From Providencia alcalifaciens DSM 30120 (GTDB lineage: Bacteria; Pseudomonadota; Gammaproteobacteria; Enterobacterales; Enterobacteriaceae), in contig NZ_ABXW01000046.1 of NCBI RefSeq assembly GCF_000173415.1, positions 62,001 through 126,000 of the forward strand: DNA of 64,000 nt, read 5' to 3'. Under the pieces are notes generated by a model. The model was not told the DNA's origin. It did no database searches and saw nothing but the letters and a program-made list of their open reading frames with translations. The translations under genes were made by a program, and so were the position numbers. This document shows positions 27,954-37,077 of this stretch, piece after piece. Within the stretch, counting starts at the first letter, position 1. Each line of letters opens with the position of its first letter.

Positions 27954-29318
27954 GTGATAAGCGTTTTCGACATGTTTAAAGTGGGCATTGGCCCTTCAAG
28001 CTCTCATACAGTTGGTCCGATGAAAGCTGGGAAAGAATTTGTCGATGATTTGGTCAATAAGCAATTATTACCATCCGTCACCCGTGTCGCAGTAGACGTT
28101 TATGGCTCTTTATCCTTAACAGGTAAAGGTCACCATACCGATATCGCCATTATTATGGGTTTAGCAGGTAACCTTCCTGCTACCGTTGACATCGAATCAA
28201 TCCCATCTTTTATCAAAAATGTGGAAGAAACAGAAAAGTTACCATTAGCAAATGGTACCCATACTGTTGAATTTCCACGTGAAGGTGGCATGAATTTCCG
28301 TCAAGATAACTTACCGTTACATGAAAACGGAATGACTATCCACGCCTTCGCTGGCGATAAAGAAATTTATACCAAAACCTACTATTCCATCGGTGGTGGT
28401 TTCATTGTTGATGAAGAGCATTTTGGTCAAACGGTATTAGACAGCAAACCCGTTTCTTATCCATTCAACTCGGCTGCTGAGTTACTGCTAAAATGTAAAG
28501 AATCAGGTTTGTCCATTTCCAGCTTAATGATGAAAAATGAGTTGGATTTACATCCACGTGAAGAAATTGATGCTTACTTTGCTGATGTATGGAAAACCAT
28601 GCAAGCGTGTATTGAACGCGGTCTTAACACCGAAGGCATTCTACCGGGTCCACTGCGTGTACCACGCCGTGCGCCAGCACTTAACCGTTTAGTTACCTCT
28701 GCAAGCAAACTGTCGAACGACCCCATGAACATCGTTGATTTGATCAACATGTATGCATTAGCCGTTAACGAAGAAAACGCAGCGGGTGGGCGCGTCGTGA
28801 CTGCACCAACTAATGGTGCTTGCGGTATTGTTCCAGCAGTGCTGGCTTACTATAACCACAGTATTGAACCTGTCACCCCTGAACTGTATTTGCGTTATTT
28901 CTTAGCCTCTGGGGCAATTGGTATTCTCTACAAAATGAATGCTTCTATCTCCGGCGCTGAAGTCGGTTGCCAAGGTGAAGTTGGTGTGGCGTGTTCTATG
29001 GCAGCAGCTGGTCTCGCCGAATTATTTGGCGCAAGCCCAGAGCAAGTGTGTATTGCTGCCGAAATTGGTATGGAACATAATTTAGGTTTAACCTGTGATC
29101 CTGTTGCAGGACAAGTTCAAGTACCTTGTATCGAACGTAATGCCATCGCTTCTGTTAAAGCTGTTAACGCAGCACGAATGGCTTTACGCCGAACCAGCGA
29201 ACCTCGCGTTTCACTGGATAAAGTCATCGAAACTATGTACGAAACCGGTAAAGATATGAATGCTAAGTACCGTGAAACCTCTCGCGGTGGTTTAGCAATC
29301 AAAGTCCAATGTGATTAA
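27954..29318 (+). CDS. sdaA: L-serine dehydratase (L-serine ammonia-lyase)
   Basis: SdaA is an iron-sulfur enzyme that deaminates L-serine to pyruvate in the cytoplasm. The product is very close to E. coli SdaA along its length ([37 protein letters not shown]-like segment, [20 protein letters not shown]). Cysteines in the NGACGI and [12 protein letters not shown] motifs probably ligate the cluster. The start is GTG at 27954 because AAGGAG lies just upstream and this gives exactly the E. coli length of 454; an upstream in-frame TTG is rejected. Confidence 0.97.
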   Translation: MISVFDMFKVGIGPSSSHTVGPMKAGKEFVDDLVNKQLLPSVTRVAVDVYGSLSLTGKGHHTDIAIIMGLAGNLPATVDIESIPSFIKNVEETEKLPLANGTHTVEFPREGGMNFRQDNLPLHENGMTIHAFAGDKEIYTKTYYSIGGGFIVDEEHFGQTVLDSKPVSYPFNSAAELLLKCKESGLSISSLMMKNELDLHPREEIDAYFADVWKTMQACIERGLNTEGILPGPLRVPRRAPALNRLVTSASKLSNDPMNIVDLINMYALAVNEENAAGGRVVTAPTNGACGIVPAVLAYYNHSIEPVTPELYLRYFLASGAIGILYKMNASISGAEVGCQGEVGVACSMAAAGLAELFGASPEQVCIAAEIGMEHNLGLTCDPVAGQVQVPCIERNAIASVKAVNAARMALRRTSEPRVSLDKVIETMYETGKDMNAKYRETSRGGLAIKVQCD

Positions 29319-29997
29319 TTATTAGTACGTAGACCCTCCCTCTTCATGGCGTATTATGCATCATGAAGAGGGAAATTTTTCCTCACTTTACCTCCCCCTT
29401 ATTTAATTTATTTAATTAAGTTAATTGCCCTTACGACTCCCTACCACCATTCTGTCTCTCTCTATCAGCTTTTCTCGTTTCAGCTTTCGATTTTTATCGT
29501 TTATGATTGTTTTGCTTTGTCTGTTTTTATCGCCTTTTCTCTTATTTTTGAATCTATACTTTCGTCCTTTTATTACTGAAGATTCTATCCCTCAGACTAA
29601 ATTTGCTCACTATTCATTCAATTCTAACAATTACCCTCTAAAAAAGTCTCTTTTTTGTTACCGATAACAAAGTAATGTATCGCTATCTTAACAAAATAAA
29701 GATTTATTATCTGAATAATATTATATTTTTAGATTTATAGGTTTATTTATCAGTAATATTTGGATCGGTTTTTATTTTTCTGACGCGAAACAAGTTTTTT
29801 AGATTAATCCTAGTGATATGATTGGACTGACCATTCAGCTAATAATTGCACTTAACTAATTATTAGCTAGCCACTTAGTTTGAATTTATTCAGCTACTAT
29901 TTAAGGTGCAGGGGAAACACATAGAGAAGAAGTCCGGTTTCTAACTTCTATTCTATCGTCAATGATGTTTCGATTTATCTGTTAAGAGGGAAAAATA
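29319..29997. other. 679-bp intergenic region between sdaA and manX
   Basis: The sdaA terminator occupies 29337-29380. From about 29439 to 29580 the plus strand is strongly pyrimidine-biased (runs such as TCTCTCTCT and CCTTTTCTC), then the DNA becomes AT-rich. The manX promoter and leader must lie in the right half. No CRP, Mlc or NagC site is clear enough to call, and an 80-codon TTG-initiated frame at 29425 lacks a ribosome site. Confidence 0.5.
29337..29380 (+). terminator. terminator of sdaA
   Basis: A 12-bp perfect stem (TCCCTCTTCATG with CATGAAGAGGGA) ends in AAATTTTT, 19 bp after the stop. Confidence 0.85.
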
Positions 29998-30963
29998 GTG
30001 AGTATAGCTATTATGATTGGTACCCACGGAGTTGCTGCCGAACAGCTACTCCGAACCACCGAGATGTTAATAGGCGAGCAAGAAAACGTCTCGTTTATTG
30101 ACTTTGTCCCTGGGGAAAATGCTGACACGCTATTCGATAAATACACACAAAAGCTGACCACTCTTGATACCTCAGCTGGTGTGCTATTTCTTGTTGATAC
30201 GTGGGGAGGTAGTCCATTTAATGCTGCTACACGCATTGCCAATGAGCATGACAATTACGAAATCATTACAGGCGTAAATGTCCCAATGCTCGTCGAGACC
30301 TTCATGTGCCGCGATGATAACCCATCCATGGATGAGCTGATCACTGTCGCACTCGAAACAGGTCGCGGTGGCATCCGTCCATTCAAGTTTAAAGAAGTTG
30401 TTGCAGAAGCACCCGCACCTAAAGCCGTCAACACACCTGCTCCACAACCTGTTATTGCCGGTCCAGGTGAACATATGATCATTGCTTTAGCCCGTGTTGA
30501 TGACCGTTTAATCCACGGTCAAGTCGCGACGCGCTGGACCAAAGAGATGCGAGTTAAACGCATTATCGTGGTCAGTGACGAAGTGGCAAAAGACACTGTA
30601 CGTTCCACGCTACTGAAGCAAGTTGCCCCTCCTGGTGTCACCGCCCACGTTGTTGACGTAGATAAATGTGTCCGCGTGTACAACAACCCGAAATACTCGG
30701 GTGAGCGTGTCATGCTGTTATTTACTAATCCAACAGACGTACAACGCATTGTTGAACAAGGCGTTGAAATTGACTCGGTCAATATCGGTGGAATGGCTTA
30801 TACCGAAGGAAAAACCATGGTCACCAATGCCGTATCAATTAACCAAAAAGATATCGATGCATTTAAGTATTTGAATGACAAAAATATTGAGTTAGAAGTC
30901 CGTAAAGTTGCTTCAGACAGTAAAGTCCACATGATGGATTTAATTAATAAACTCAAAAAATAA
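29998..30963 (+). CDS. manX: PTS mannose transporter subunit EIIAB
   Basis: ManX is the cytoplasmic phosphotransfer part of the mannose/glucosamine PTS. The IIA domain (about residues 1-135) has its phosphohistidine at H10 (IGTHGVAAE); an Ala/Pro hinge around 140-158 links it to the IIB domain, where the second histidine lies in DDRLIHGQVATRW. The start is GTG with AAGAGGG upstream. The length of 321 residues is near the 323 of E. coli. It heads manX-manY-manZ, which in E. coli is repressed by Mlc and by the sRNA SgrS; those sites were not identified here. Confidence 0.97.
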   Translation: MSIAIMIGTHGVAAEQLLRTTEMLIGEQENVSFIDFVPGENADTLFDKYTQKLTTLDTSAGVLFLVDTWGGSPFNAATRIANEHDNYEIITGVNVPMLVETFMCRDDNPSMDELITVALETGRGGIRPFKFKEVVAEAPAPKAVNTPAPQPVIAGPGEHMIIALARVDDRLIHGQVATRWTKEMRVKRIIVVSDEVAKDTVRSTLLKQVAPPGVTAHVVDVDKCVRVYNNPKYSGERVMLLFTNPTDVQRIVEQGVEIDSVNIGGMAYTEGKTMVTNAVSINQKDIDAFKYLNDKNIELEVRKVASDSKVHMMDLINKLKK

Positions 30964-31040
30964 TGTTTTAGAAATTAGTTCATATTGAACCGTTACTCAA
31001 AAACAGTCTTAAAAACTTGTTGGTTACAGGAGATTAAACA

Positions 31041-31838
31041 ATGGAACTTACCGTTGTTCAAATAGTAATGGTCTTCGTTGTGGCTTGTATCGCCGGTATG
31101 GGATCAATCCTCGATGAATTCCAGTTCCACCGCCCTCTCATTGCCTGTACGCTTATTGGTATTGTTCTGGGTGATATGAAAACCGGTATTATTATCGGTG
31201 GTACTCTGGAAATGATCGCGTTAGGTTGGATGAACATCGGTGCGGCGGTTGCCCCTGATGCAGCATTAGCCTCCATCATTTCAACCATTCTGGTTATCGC
31301 AGGTGGTCAAAGTATCGGCGCGGGTATTGCAATCGCGATACCATTAGCTGCTGCGGGTCAAGTCCTCACCATTATTGTACGTACAGTTACTGTTGCATTC
31401 CAACATGCTGCTGACCGTGCTGCGCTCAATGGTAATTTATCCGCGATTGGCTTTATTCATATTTCTGCATTATTACTTCAAGCAATGCGTATCGCCATTC
31501 CGGCTCTCATTGTTGCTGTCTCAGTCGGGACATCAGAAGTACAACAGATGCTGGATTCCATCCCTCAGGTTGTTACTGACGGTCTGAATATTGCGGGTGG
31601 TATGATTGTTGTTGTGGGTTATGCGATGGTTATTAACATGATGCGCGCTGGCTACCTCATGCCGTTCTTCTATTTAGGTTTCGTCACTGCAGCATTCACT
31701 AACTTTAACCTTGTTGCGCTTGGTGTGATTGGAACTGTGATGGCTATCCTATATATCCAACTCAGCCCTAAATACAACAAATCTCAGGTTGTTGTCACAC
31801 AAAACAGCAATAACAACCTCGACAATGAGCTGGACTAG
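31041..31838 (+). CDS. manY: PTS mannose transporter subunit EIIC
   Basis: ManY is one of two membrane subunits that form the mannose channel; together with ManZ it is also the DNA entry route of phage lambda in E. coli. The 265-residue hydrophobic protein has the family start ELTVVQIVMVFVVACIAGMG, then LDEFQFHRPL and the conserved GGTLEMIALGWMNIGAA. The ribosome site is ACAGGAGATT. It lies 77 bp after manX and 13 bp before manZ. Confidence 0.96.
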   Translation: MELTVVQIVMVFVVACIAGMGSILDEFQFHRPLIACTLIGIVLGDMKTGIIIGGTLEMIALGWMNIGAAVAPDAALASIISTILVIAGGQSIGAGIAIAIPLAAAGQVLTIIVRTVTVAFQHAADRAALNGNLSAIGFIHISALLLQAMRIAIPALIVAVSVGTSEVQQMLDSIPQVVTDGLNIAGGMIVVVGYAMVINMMRAGYLMPFFYLGFVTAAFTNFNLVALGVIGTVMAILYIQLSPKYNKSQVVVTQNSNNNLDNELD

Positions 31839-31851
31839 GAGGAATGCAATA

Positions 31852-32703
31852 ATGGTCGATATCACAAAACCAACCGAAAAGCGGTTAACTCAAAGCGATA
31901 TTCGCGGCGTATTTCTACGCTCTAACTTATTACAAGGTTCATGGAACTTTGAACGTATGCAAGCCTTAGGCTTTTGCTATTCAATGGTTCCTGTTATTCG
32001 TCGTTTGTATCCAGACAACAATGATGATCGTAAACAAGCGATTAAACGTCACCTAGAGTTTTTTAATACTCATCCTTACGTTGCCGCGCCTATTTTAGGT
32101 GTCACAATGGCGATGGAAGAAGAACGCGCGAACGGTGCAGATATCGATGACGGTGCTATCAACGGTATTAAAGTCGGTTTGATGGGACCATTAGCGGGTG
32201 TCGGTGACCCTATTTTCTGGGGAACCGTGCGTCCCGTGTTTGCTGCATTGGGTGCGGGTATCGCAATGACAGGTAGCCTATTAGGGCCGCTGCTATTCTT
32301 TGTTCTTTTTAACTTAGTCCGTTTGCTGACACTTTACTATGGTGTTGCCTATGGCTATAAAAAAGGGATTGATATCGTTCAGGATATTGGTGGTGGGTTC
32401 CTGCAAAAACTGACAGAAGGGGCGTCAATTCTCGGTCTGTTCGTTATGGGGGCATTGGTCAATAAATGGACTCATGTCAATATTCCACTCGAAGTTTCGC
32501 GGATCAAAAACCAAACTACAGGTGTTGAAGACATCACTACCGTTCAGATGATCCTTGACCAATTAATGCCTGGCTTGGTGCCTCTGTTACTTACCTTCGC
32601 CTGTATGTGGCTGTTACGCCGTAAAGTGAACGCTTTATGGATTATTATCGGCTTCTTCGGTTTAGGTATCCTTGGTGCTTGGTTAAACTTCTTAGCGCCA
32701 TAA
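31852..32703 (+). CDS. manZ: PTS mannose transporter subunit EIID
   Basis: ManZ is the second membrane subunit of the mannose permease. The 283-residue product equals E. coli ManZ closely (LTQSDIRGVFLRSNLLQGSW, AINGIKVGLMGPLAGVGDPI, LNQLMPGLVP-like segment). The ATG at 31852 was chosen since AGGAGGAATGCAATA precedes it and MVD is the conserved start; the open frame extends upstream into manY. A strong terminator follows, separating it from yobD. Confidence 0.96.
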   Translation: MVDITKPTEKRLTQSDIRGVFLRSNLLQGSWNFERMQALGFCYSMVPVIRRLYPDNNDDRKQAIKRHLEFFNTHPYVAAPILGVTMAMEEERANGADIDDGAINGIKVGLMGPLAGVGDPIFWGTVRPVFAALGAGIAMTGSLLGPLLFFVLFNLVRLLTLYYGVAYGYKKGIDIVQDIGGGFLQKLTEGASILGLFVMGALVNKWTHVNIPLEVSRIKNQTTGVEDITTVQMILDQLMPGLVPLLLTFACMWLLRRKVNALWIIIGFFGLGILGAWLNFLAP

Positions 32704-32721
32704 TTTCTGTTCAATATCAAG

Positions 32722-32748
32722 AAAGGGAGGTTGCAGCCTCCCTTTTTT
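32722..32748 (+). terminator. terminator of manXYZ
   Basis: AAAGGGAGG, a short loop and CCTCCCTTT form a stem followed by a T run, 18 bp after the manZ stop. Confidence 0.92.
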
Positions 32749-32792
32749 ACTTTTAAGCTTGATAGCTCGTCCACTTAGTCATGGGTACTCAA

Positions 32793-33251
32793 ATGACCTT
32801 AAATGATGCAATTTTAGCCATTATCATTTTGATCATGCTTGTATACGCAATCTATGATGAATTTATCCAAGGAATTCTGAAGGGCAAAACTCTATTAAAA
32901 GTTAACTTAAAACGTAAACACAGAGTCGATGCCATTATTTTTATTGTTCTCATTTGCATCGTCATTTATACAAACATTGCTCGACATGGTAATTTATTAA
33001 CCACTTATTTATTAATGATTACTATTTTTATGGCTATTTATTTAGCCTTTATTCGTCGTCCGAAAGTATTTTTTAAACAAACCGGTTTTTATTTCGCCAA
33101 TACATTTATTTTATATGAGCGAATTAAAACAATGAATTTATCTGAAGATGGTATTTTAATGATTGGATTGGAGCAAAAGAAAATCCATGTTCAAGTCAAC
33201 CATCTTGATGATTTACAAAAGATTTATGATTTCTTCATTAATCACAAATAA
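32793..33251 (+). CDS. yobD: DUF986 membrane protein YobD
   Basis: This inner-membrane protein of unknown function matches YobD (UPF0266) with three predicted helices, then a cytoplasmic tail carrying FKQTGFYFAN, YERIKTMNLSEDG and a final KIYDFF segment. Start 32793 gives 152 residues, the same as E. coli; an in-frame ATG four codons earlier is the alternative, and neither has a strong ribosome site. It sits between manZ and mntP as in E. coli. Confidence 0.9.
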   Translation: MTLNDAILAIIILIMLVYAIYDEFIQGILKGKTLLKVNLKRKHRVDAIIFIVLICIVIYTNIARHGNLLTTYLLMITIFMAIYLAFIRRPKVFFKQTGFYFANTFILYERIKTMNLSEDGILMIGLEQKKIHVQVNHLDDLQKIYDFFINHK

Positions 33252-33275
33252 CTACTTTATATATTGGTATAAATA

Positions 33276-33311
33276 TTAAGGTTAATTAAATGTTTAATTA
33301 ACCTTAATTTT
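33276..33311 (+). terminator. AT-rich terminator of yobD
   Basis: A 15-bp perfect stem (TTAAGGTTAATTAAA with TTTAATTAACCTTAA) with a 2-nt loop is followed by TTTTG. It is long but AT-rich, so its efficiency is uncertain. Confidence 0.7.
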
Positions 33312-33400
33312 GTTAATATCGAAAATGAAAATTATTATCATTTGCAGAAATCATTATTAATAATTAATATTTTGCCTTTATTAAAATCTATGATATCTTT

Positions 33401-33593
33401 CGTCCCACGTCATTGGGGAGTAGCCTGTTCTGGAAATATATTCTTTCCAGAAAATCCGTATCAACATACTCGTTTGTTTTTAAACGTGGTGCGGATGCCA
33501 TTTACTGGTTGGCAAGACCATAGACACATAAATACGCCTTTTGGTTGGGGGTAATTTATGTGTATATGGAAACACCCAACCGAGATTATTGTT
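33401..33593 (+). promoter_or_regulatory. yybP-ykoY manganese riboswitch upstream of mntP
   Basis: The leader carries the family signatures: CATTGGGGAGTAGCC near 33411, then ATCAACATACTCGTTT near 33459. The P1 stem pairs CCACGT (33405-33410) with ACGTGG (33484-33489), so the aptamer spans about 33402-33492. Downstream a GGTTGGG/CCCAACC hairpin (about 33543-33581) just before the mntP start is the probable expression platform. Mn2+ binding is expected to switch on mntP expression, as in E. coli. Confidence 0.92.
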
Positions 33594-34175
33594 ATGAGCT
33601 TTTACGCCACTCTCATCCTCGCCTTCGCACTATCCATGGATGCTTTTGCTGTCGCTATCTGCAAAGGTGCAGTACTCCATAAACCCCGTTTTCGTGAAAT
33701 TCTCCGTACTGGATTTATCTTTGGTTTTATCGAAGCCATTACGCCAATCATTGGCTGGGGAATCGGTATTTTAGCTAGCCAGTATGTGATCCGTTGGGAT
33801 CACTGGATTGCCTTTGCCCTACTATTCATCCTTGGCGGTCGTATGATCTGGCAAAGTCTGACGACGAAAGATGAAGACTGCTGCGATAAACCATCAAGTC
33901 ATAGTGCAGGAAACCTTGTGTTATCCGCGATAGCCACCAGCCTCGATGCAATGGCGATTGGTTTAGGTTTAGCTTTCTTACAAGTCGATATTGTCCATAC
34001 CGCAATGACCATTGGTTTAACCACCATGATTATGGCGACGATCGGTATGATGATTGGACGTTACGTGGGTCCACTACTAGGAAAAAAAGCAGAAATATTA
34101 GGTGGTTTGGTACTTATCGCGATTGGCTTCAATATCCTTTTTGAACATCTCGAATTGTTTATGTACGCACCGTAA
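33594..34175 (+). CDS. mntP: manganese exporter MntP
   Basis: MntP is a six-helix inner-membrane pump that exports Mn2+. The two inverted halves each contain a conserved aspartate motif: [11 protein letters not shown] near residue 16 and [17 protein letters not shown] in the second half. Start 33594 ([11 protein letters not shown]) fits the conserved N-terminus and yields 193 residues against 188 in E. coli; an in-frame ATG at 33558 lies inside the riboswitch platform and is rejected. Expression is probably controlled by the manganese riboswitch upstream. Confidence 0.95.
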   Translation: MSFYATLILAFALSMDAFAVAICKGAVLHKPRFREILRTGFIFGFIEAITPIIGWGIGILASQYVIRWDHWIAFALLFILGGRMIWQSLTTKDEDCCDKPSSHSAGNLVLSAIATSLDAMAIGLGLAFLQVDIVHTAMTIGLTTMIMATIGMMIGRYVGPLLGKKAEILGGLVLIAIGFNILFEHLELFMYAP

Positions 34176-34230
34176 TATTCGATATCCCCCTGACTTGTTC
34201 AGGGGGATCGTTCAAAGTTTCACCGTGAGT

Positions 34231-35052
34231 TTATGGTTGATATTGATAAACTCGAATCAAAAAATCTGCGGTATACGCTTTAATTTCTGATTGTTTTAAT
34301 TGCTGTTTCACTTCTTCAGACGCTCTCCATGCAAATGGCGTCATCTCAAGTAATCCAAATGCCTCTTCTCCAGACAAACTCATCGCGTAATTTAAACGCG
34401 TTTCATCAATCAGTTTGAAATCAGGAAGATCTTCCTCTTTTGCTGGATGTAATTTCACTTCATCATAAATCAAGGCTTTTAATTCTTGCAGATGTTCTGC
34501 TGCGGGCGTCACGGTAATTAAGATGCCCATAGACATTAATACGCGACTGAGCTCTTGTGCTTTACAGGGTGCGTAAATACGAATAATTCCACTGATGCTG
34601 GTATCAGCAAAAGGTAAACGATGACTCGATGCGACACAAAAATTGACTGATTTGTACCGCTTAGCAGCAAAACGGATCGCGACCTTCGAAACATCAAGCC
34701 CATACATGTTGATGGGCTTGGATGCTGCTAATAATGACTGTAAAAAATAATCGGTGTAATACCCTTCCCCACACCCAATATCGAGTATGCTTTGGCTATT
34801 TTCAGGTAAATATTGTGCAAGTTTTTCCGCGACTTTATTGCGCATAGGTTGATAATGCCCAGCATCTAAAAATTGTCGGCGCGATACCATCATCTCTAAA
34901 CTATCGCCCGGATCTTTCGAACGCTTATGTTGCACTGGAAGTAAATTAACATAACCCTCTTTGGCGCAATCAAACTGGTGGTTTGCTTCACAACGATAGG
35001 TACTGTTAATTAAATTGAGAGGTTTAAAACACAGGGGACATTGATAATTCAT
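34231..35052 (-). CDS. rlmA: 23S rRNA (guanine(745)-N1)-methyltransferase
   Basis: RlmA (RrmA) methylates G745 in 23S rRNA using SAM. An N-terminal zinc finger has C5, C8, C21 and H25 (CPLC then CEANH), followed by FDCAKEGYVNLLPVQHKRSKDPGD in two blocks. The SAM motif is ILDIGCGEGYYTD near residue 90. The ATG at 35052 (MNYQCPLC) matches the family; the frame extends upstream but without support. The length is 273 residues. It is convergent with mntP, as in E. coli; the E. coli neighbour cspC is absent here. Confidence 0.95.
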   Translation of the reverse strand: MNYQCPLCFKPLNLINSTYRCEANHQFDCAKEGYVNLLPVQHKRSKDPGDSLEMMVSRRQFLDAGHYQPMRNKVAEKLAQYLPENSQSILDIGCGEGYYTDYFLQSLLAASKPINMYGLDVSKVAIRFAAKRYKSVNFCVASSHRLPFADTSISGIIRIYAPCKAQELSRVLMSMGILITVTPAAEHLQELKALIYDEVKLHPAKEEDLPDFKLIDETRLNYAMSLSGEEAFGLLEMTPFAWRASEEVKQQLKQSEIKAYTADFLIRVYQYQP

Positions 35053-35164
35053 ACGGTTACACTGATTTAAAAATAATGCGCAGTATACCATATAAGCGGT
35101 CAAGCAGCGCCATGGAATTATACCCCCATGGCACCGTGACGTAATCTAGAGGAGTAAAGCGAAC

Positions 35165-35377
35165 TTATTTACCTGCTTTAGTCGCTTCTGGTGCTTTTAC
35201 TTCACCAGTTTGTTTGACTTCACTCTTTTTAAGTTCTTTTTTACTGTGTTCTGCTTTGGCAACTTCGTGAGTTTTCACACCATGGTTTACATGTTCAGTT
35301 TTCACAGTGGTATTTGCTAGTGCGGCACCAGAAACAGCTAATGACAGAACAGTCGCGATTGCTAATAATTTTTTCAT
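35165..35377 (-). CDS. Asr-like secreted Lys-rich small protein, copy 2
   Basis: This 70-residue protein has a signal peptide (MKKLLAIATVLSLAVSGAAL, then AN) and a mature part made of K, E, H, T, V and A with no hydrophobic core. The signal peptide is identical to that of the neighbouring gene at 35450-35647, and the mature part is different, so the pair is a tandem duplication. Composition recalls the acid-shock protein Asr, but the sequence is not close enough to name it. ATG 35377 is chosen because it aligns with the paralogue. Confidence 0.8.
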   Translation of the reverse strand: MKKLLAIATVLSLAVSGAALANTTVKTEHVNHGVKTHEVAKAEHSKKELKKSEVKQTGEVKAPEATKAGK

Positions 35378-35449
35378 TTTGAACGCCTTATTTAAATTCA
35401 AACTAACGAGTCATTGATATAAAACTTATATTTTGGTGTAGCTAAAAAT

Positions 35450-35647
35450 TTAAATGGCTTTTTCGGCACTTTTATCTTTAGTTGCACTCACTTTTTTCTC
35501 AGTTTTCACTTTTGCGTGATGAGCTTTCGCTGAGTGATGAGCGGCAGCAATTGGCGCTACTGGCTCAGTTTTAGTTGTTGTATTTGCTAATGCAGCACCA
35601 GAAACAGCTAATGACAATACAGTTGCGATTGCTAATAACTTTTTCAT
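35450..35647 (-). CDS. Asr-like secreted Lys/His-rich small protein, copy 1
   Basis: This 65-residue protein shares the 22-residue signal sequence of the neighbouring paralogue (both cleave near ALAN-TT) and then has a His/Lys/Ala-rich tail (HHSAKAHHAKVKTEKK). It precedes the second copy by 72 bp on the same strand. The likely place is the periplasm, and a role in acid or metal buffering is a guess from composition. No operator was recognised upstream. Confidence 0.8.
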   Translation of the reverse strand: MKKLLAIATVLSLAVSGAALANTTTKTEPVAPIAAAHHSAKAHHAKVKTEKKVSATKDKSAEKAI

Positions 35648-36129
35648 ACTAAGTACCTTAAGATTAATTTATTAAGCAAGGATGTTCTTGCCACACTAAT
35701 AAATCATATCTGTAGATCATTTCGCAATAGGAGAATATTAAAGATTCTTAAATTTTTTATAGGTTATTTTAATGAATAAATATTTTAATTTTGTTGATAT
35801 TCCATTTACTTTCATAGGTTAATTTTCAATCTTTATTTGATTTACTGCGAAGTTAATTTATTTATAAATATCAAATAGATAAATTAAAGATAGTCTTGAT
35901 GTTAATTTTTTGGTTTTAAAGATCATCTTCATTCCAATTTATTTGATATCTATTTTTTCTTCGTTTTTATTTTAAAAACTCACTTTTTATCTTACTAATT
36001 TAATAAAGTTTCTTTTTTTAAGATGTACTGACTTTTATTTTTATCTAAAGAGAACTTTTTTTGCTTACTTCAAGTAAAAAAGCCATTCAATCTTGAATGG
36101 CTTTTTTACGGATAATTTAAATTTTAAAA
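35648..36129. other. 482-bp AT-rich region between the Asr-like genes and ycdX
   Basis: No gene is visible. The DNA is about four-fifths A and T with long T runs. It must hold the promoter of the Asr-like pair, and it contains the symmetric ycdX terminator at 36074-36109. Confidence 0.5.
36074..36109. terminator. terminator of ycdX
   Basis: A 17-bp perfect stem (GTAAAAAAGCCATTCAA with TTGAATGGCTTTTTTAC) with a 2-nt loop can act in both directions and lies 21 bp after the ycdX stop. Confidence 0.9.
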
Positions 36130-36867
36130 TTAAAAATGGGCAAACTCAGGAATAGGCTTACGCCCATGAGCTTCTAAAAAGTCTAAAACACGACGTGGCG
36201 TGGTATTCAAAATTCGAGATTCCGGAAAATCGATCGATTTCAGCATTTCAATCACTTCATCAAAATGCCCTAAATAGCTAACATGATGAGAATCTGAGCC
36301 TAATGCAACCCAACCACCCGCTTCTTTCACCGCTTTTGCTATTTCTATGCAGTTCTTCTTACTACCCGCTCTAGAATGCAAGAAAGAGGAGTTGTTCATC
36401 TCTAGTGCCACGTTGCACTCTTTGGCTGCTTGGGCAACGGCTTTAATATCAATAGGATATTTGGGATTACCAGGATGAGTAATAATTTGCACTTTTCCGC
36501 TACGAATAGTGGCGATCATCGCTTCAGTATTCTCTTCTAAACTTTGTGGTTCTAAAACAGGCTCATGGAAACCCGCTAATATAATATCTAGGTGACGAGC
36601 TATCTTTTCATTGCAGTCTGTCTCACCTAACTTATTCTTAATATTTGCTTCGATTCCATAGAGCAAACCAACACCGCCTACAATGCGTGGCAATATTGGC
36701 ATATTCCCAAAGTGCCACTCATGTGGAGCATCTTGCATCTCTGGGCCATGGTCAGTAATCGCAAATAGTTTCATGCCACAAGCGGCGGCTTCTGCAAAGT
36801 ATTCATTAACAGTGCTAAATGCATGGGTGCTGGCGATAGTGTGAGCATGTAAATCAACTTGATACAT
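36130..36867 (-). CDS. ycdX: PHP-domain zinc phosphatase YcdX
   Basis: YcdX is a trinuclear-zinc phosphatase of the PHP fold, linked to swarming in E. coli. The 245 residues equal E. coli YcdX in length, and metal motifs are present in order: [15 protein letters not shown] at the N-terminus, [23 protein letters not shown], and the C-terminal [13 protein letters not shown]. It is a single gene on the minus strand with a terminator, and follows bsr on the same strand with 210 bp between them. Confidence 0.93.
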   Translation of the reverse strand: MYQVDLHAHTIASTHAFSTVNEYFAEAAACGMKLFAITDHGPEMQDAPHEWHFGNMPILPRIVGGVGLLYGIEANIKNKLGETDCNEKIARHLDIILAGFHEPVLEPQSLEENTEAMIATIRSGKVQIITHPGNPKYPIDIKAVAQAAKECNVALEMNNSSFLHSRAGSKKNCIEIAKAVKEAGGWVALGSDSHHVSYLGHFDEVIEMLKSIDFPESRILNTTPRRVLDFLEAHGRKPIPEFAHF

Positions 36868-37032
36868 AGAATATCCTTCTAATTCTTCTATTTGCCTTCT
36901 GACATTATTCAGATTGAAAAGGTTATCTCCAAACTAACATATCCCTACTCATGATTCGATAACAATTCTGTTAAACCGCACTTATCGGATCGTCATAGTA
37001 AATTGCAATTATTCTGATACCTCCATATACAT

Positions 37033-37059
37033 AAAAAAACCCGCCACATGGACGGGTTT
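37033..37059 (-). terminator. terminator of bsr
   Basis: On the minus strand AAACCCG and CGGGTTT form a stem with seven T, 19 bp past the stop. Confidence 0.85.
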
Positions 37060-37077
37060 AAGTTCAGATAAAATGCC

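Noticed and set aside
29425-29667. 80-codon plus-strand frame between sdaA and manX
   Set aside because: It starts at TTG without a ribosome site, and the Leu/Phe/Ser content follows from the pyrimidine-rich strand.
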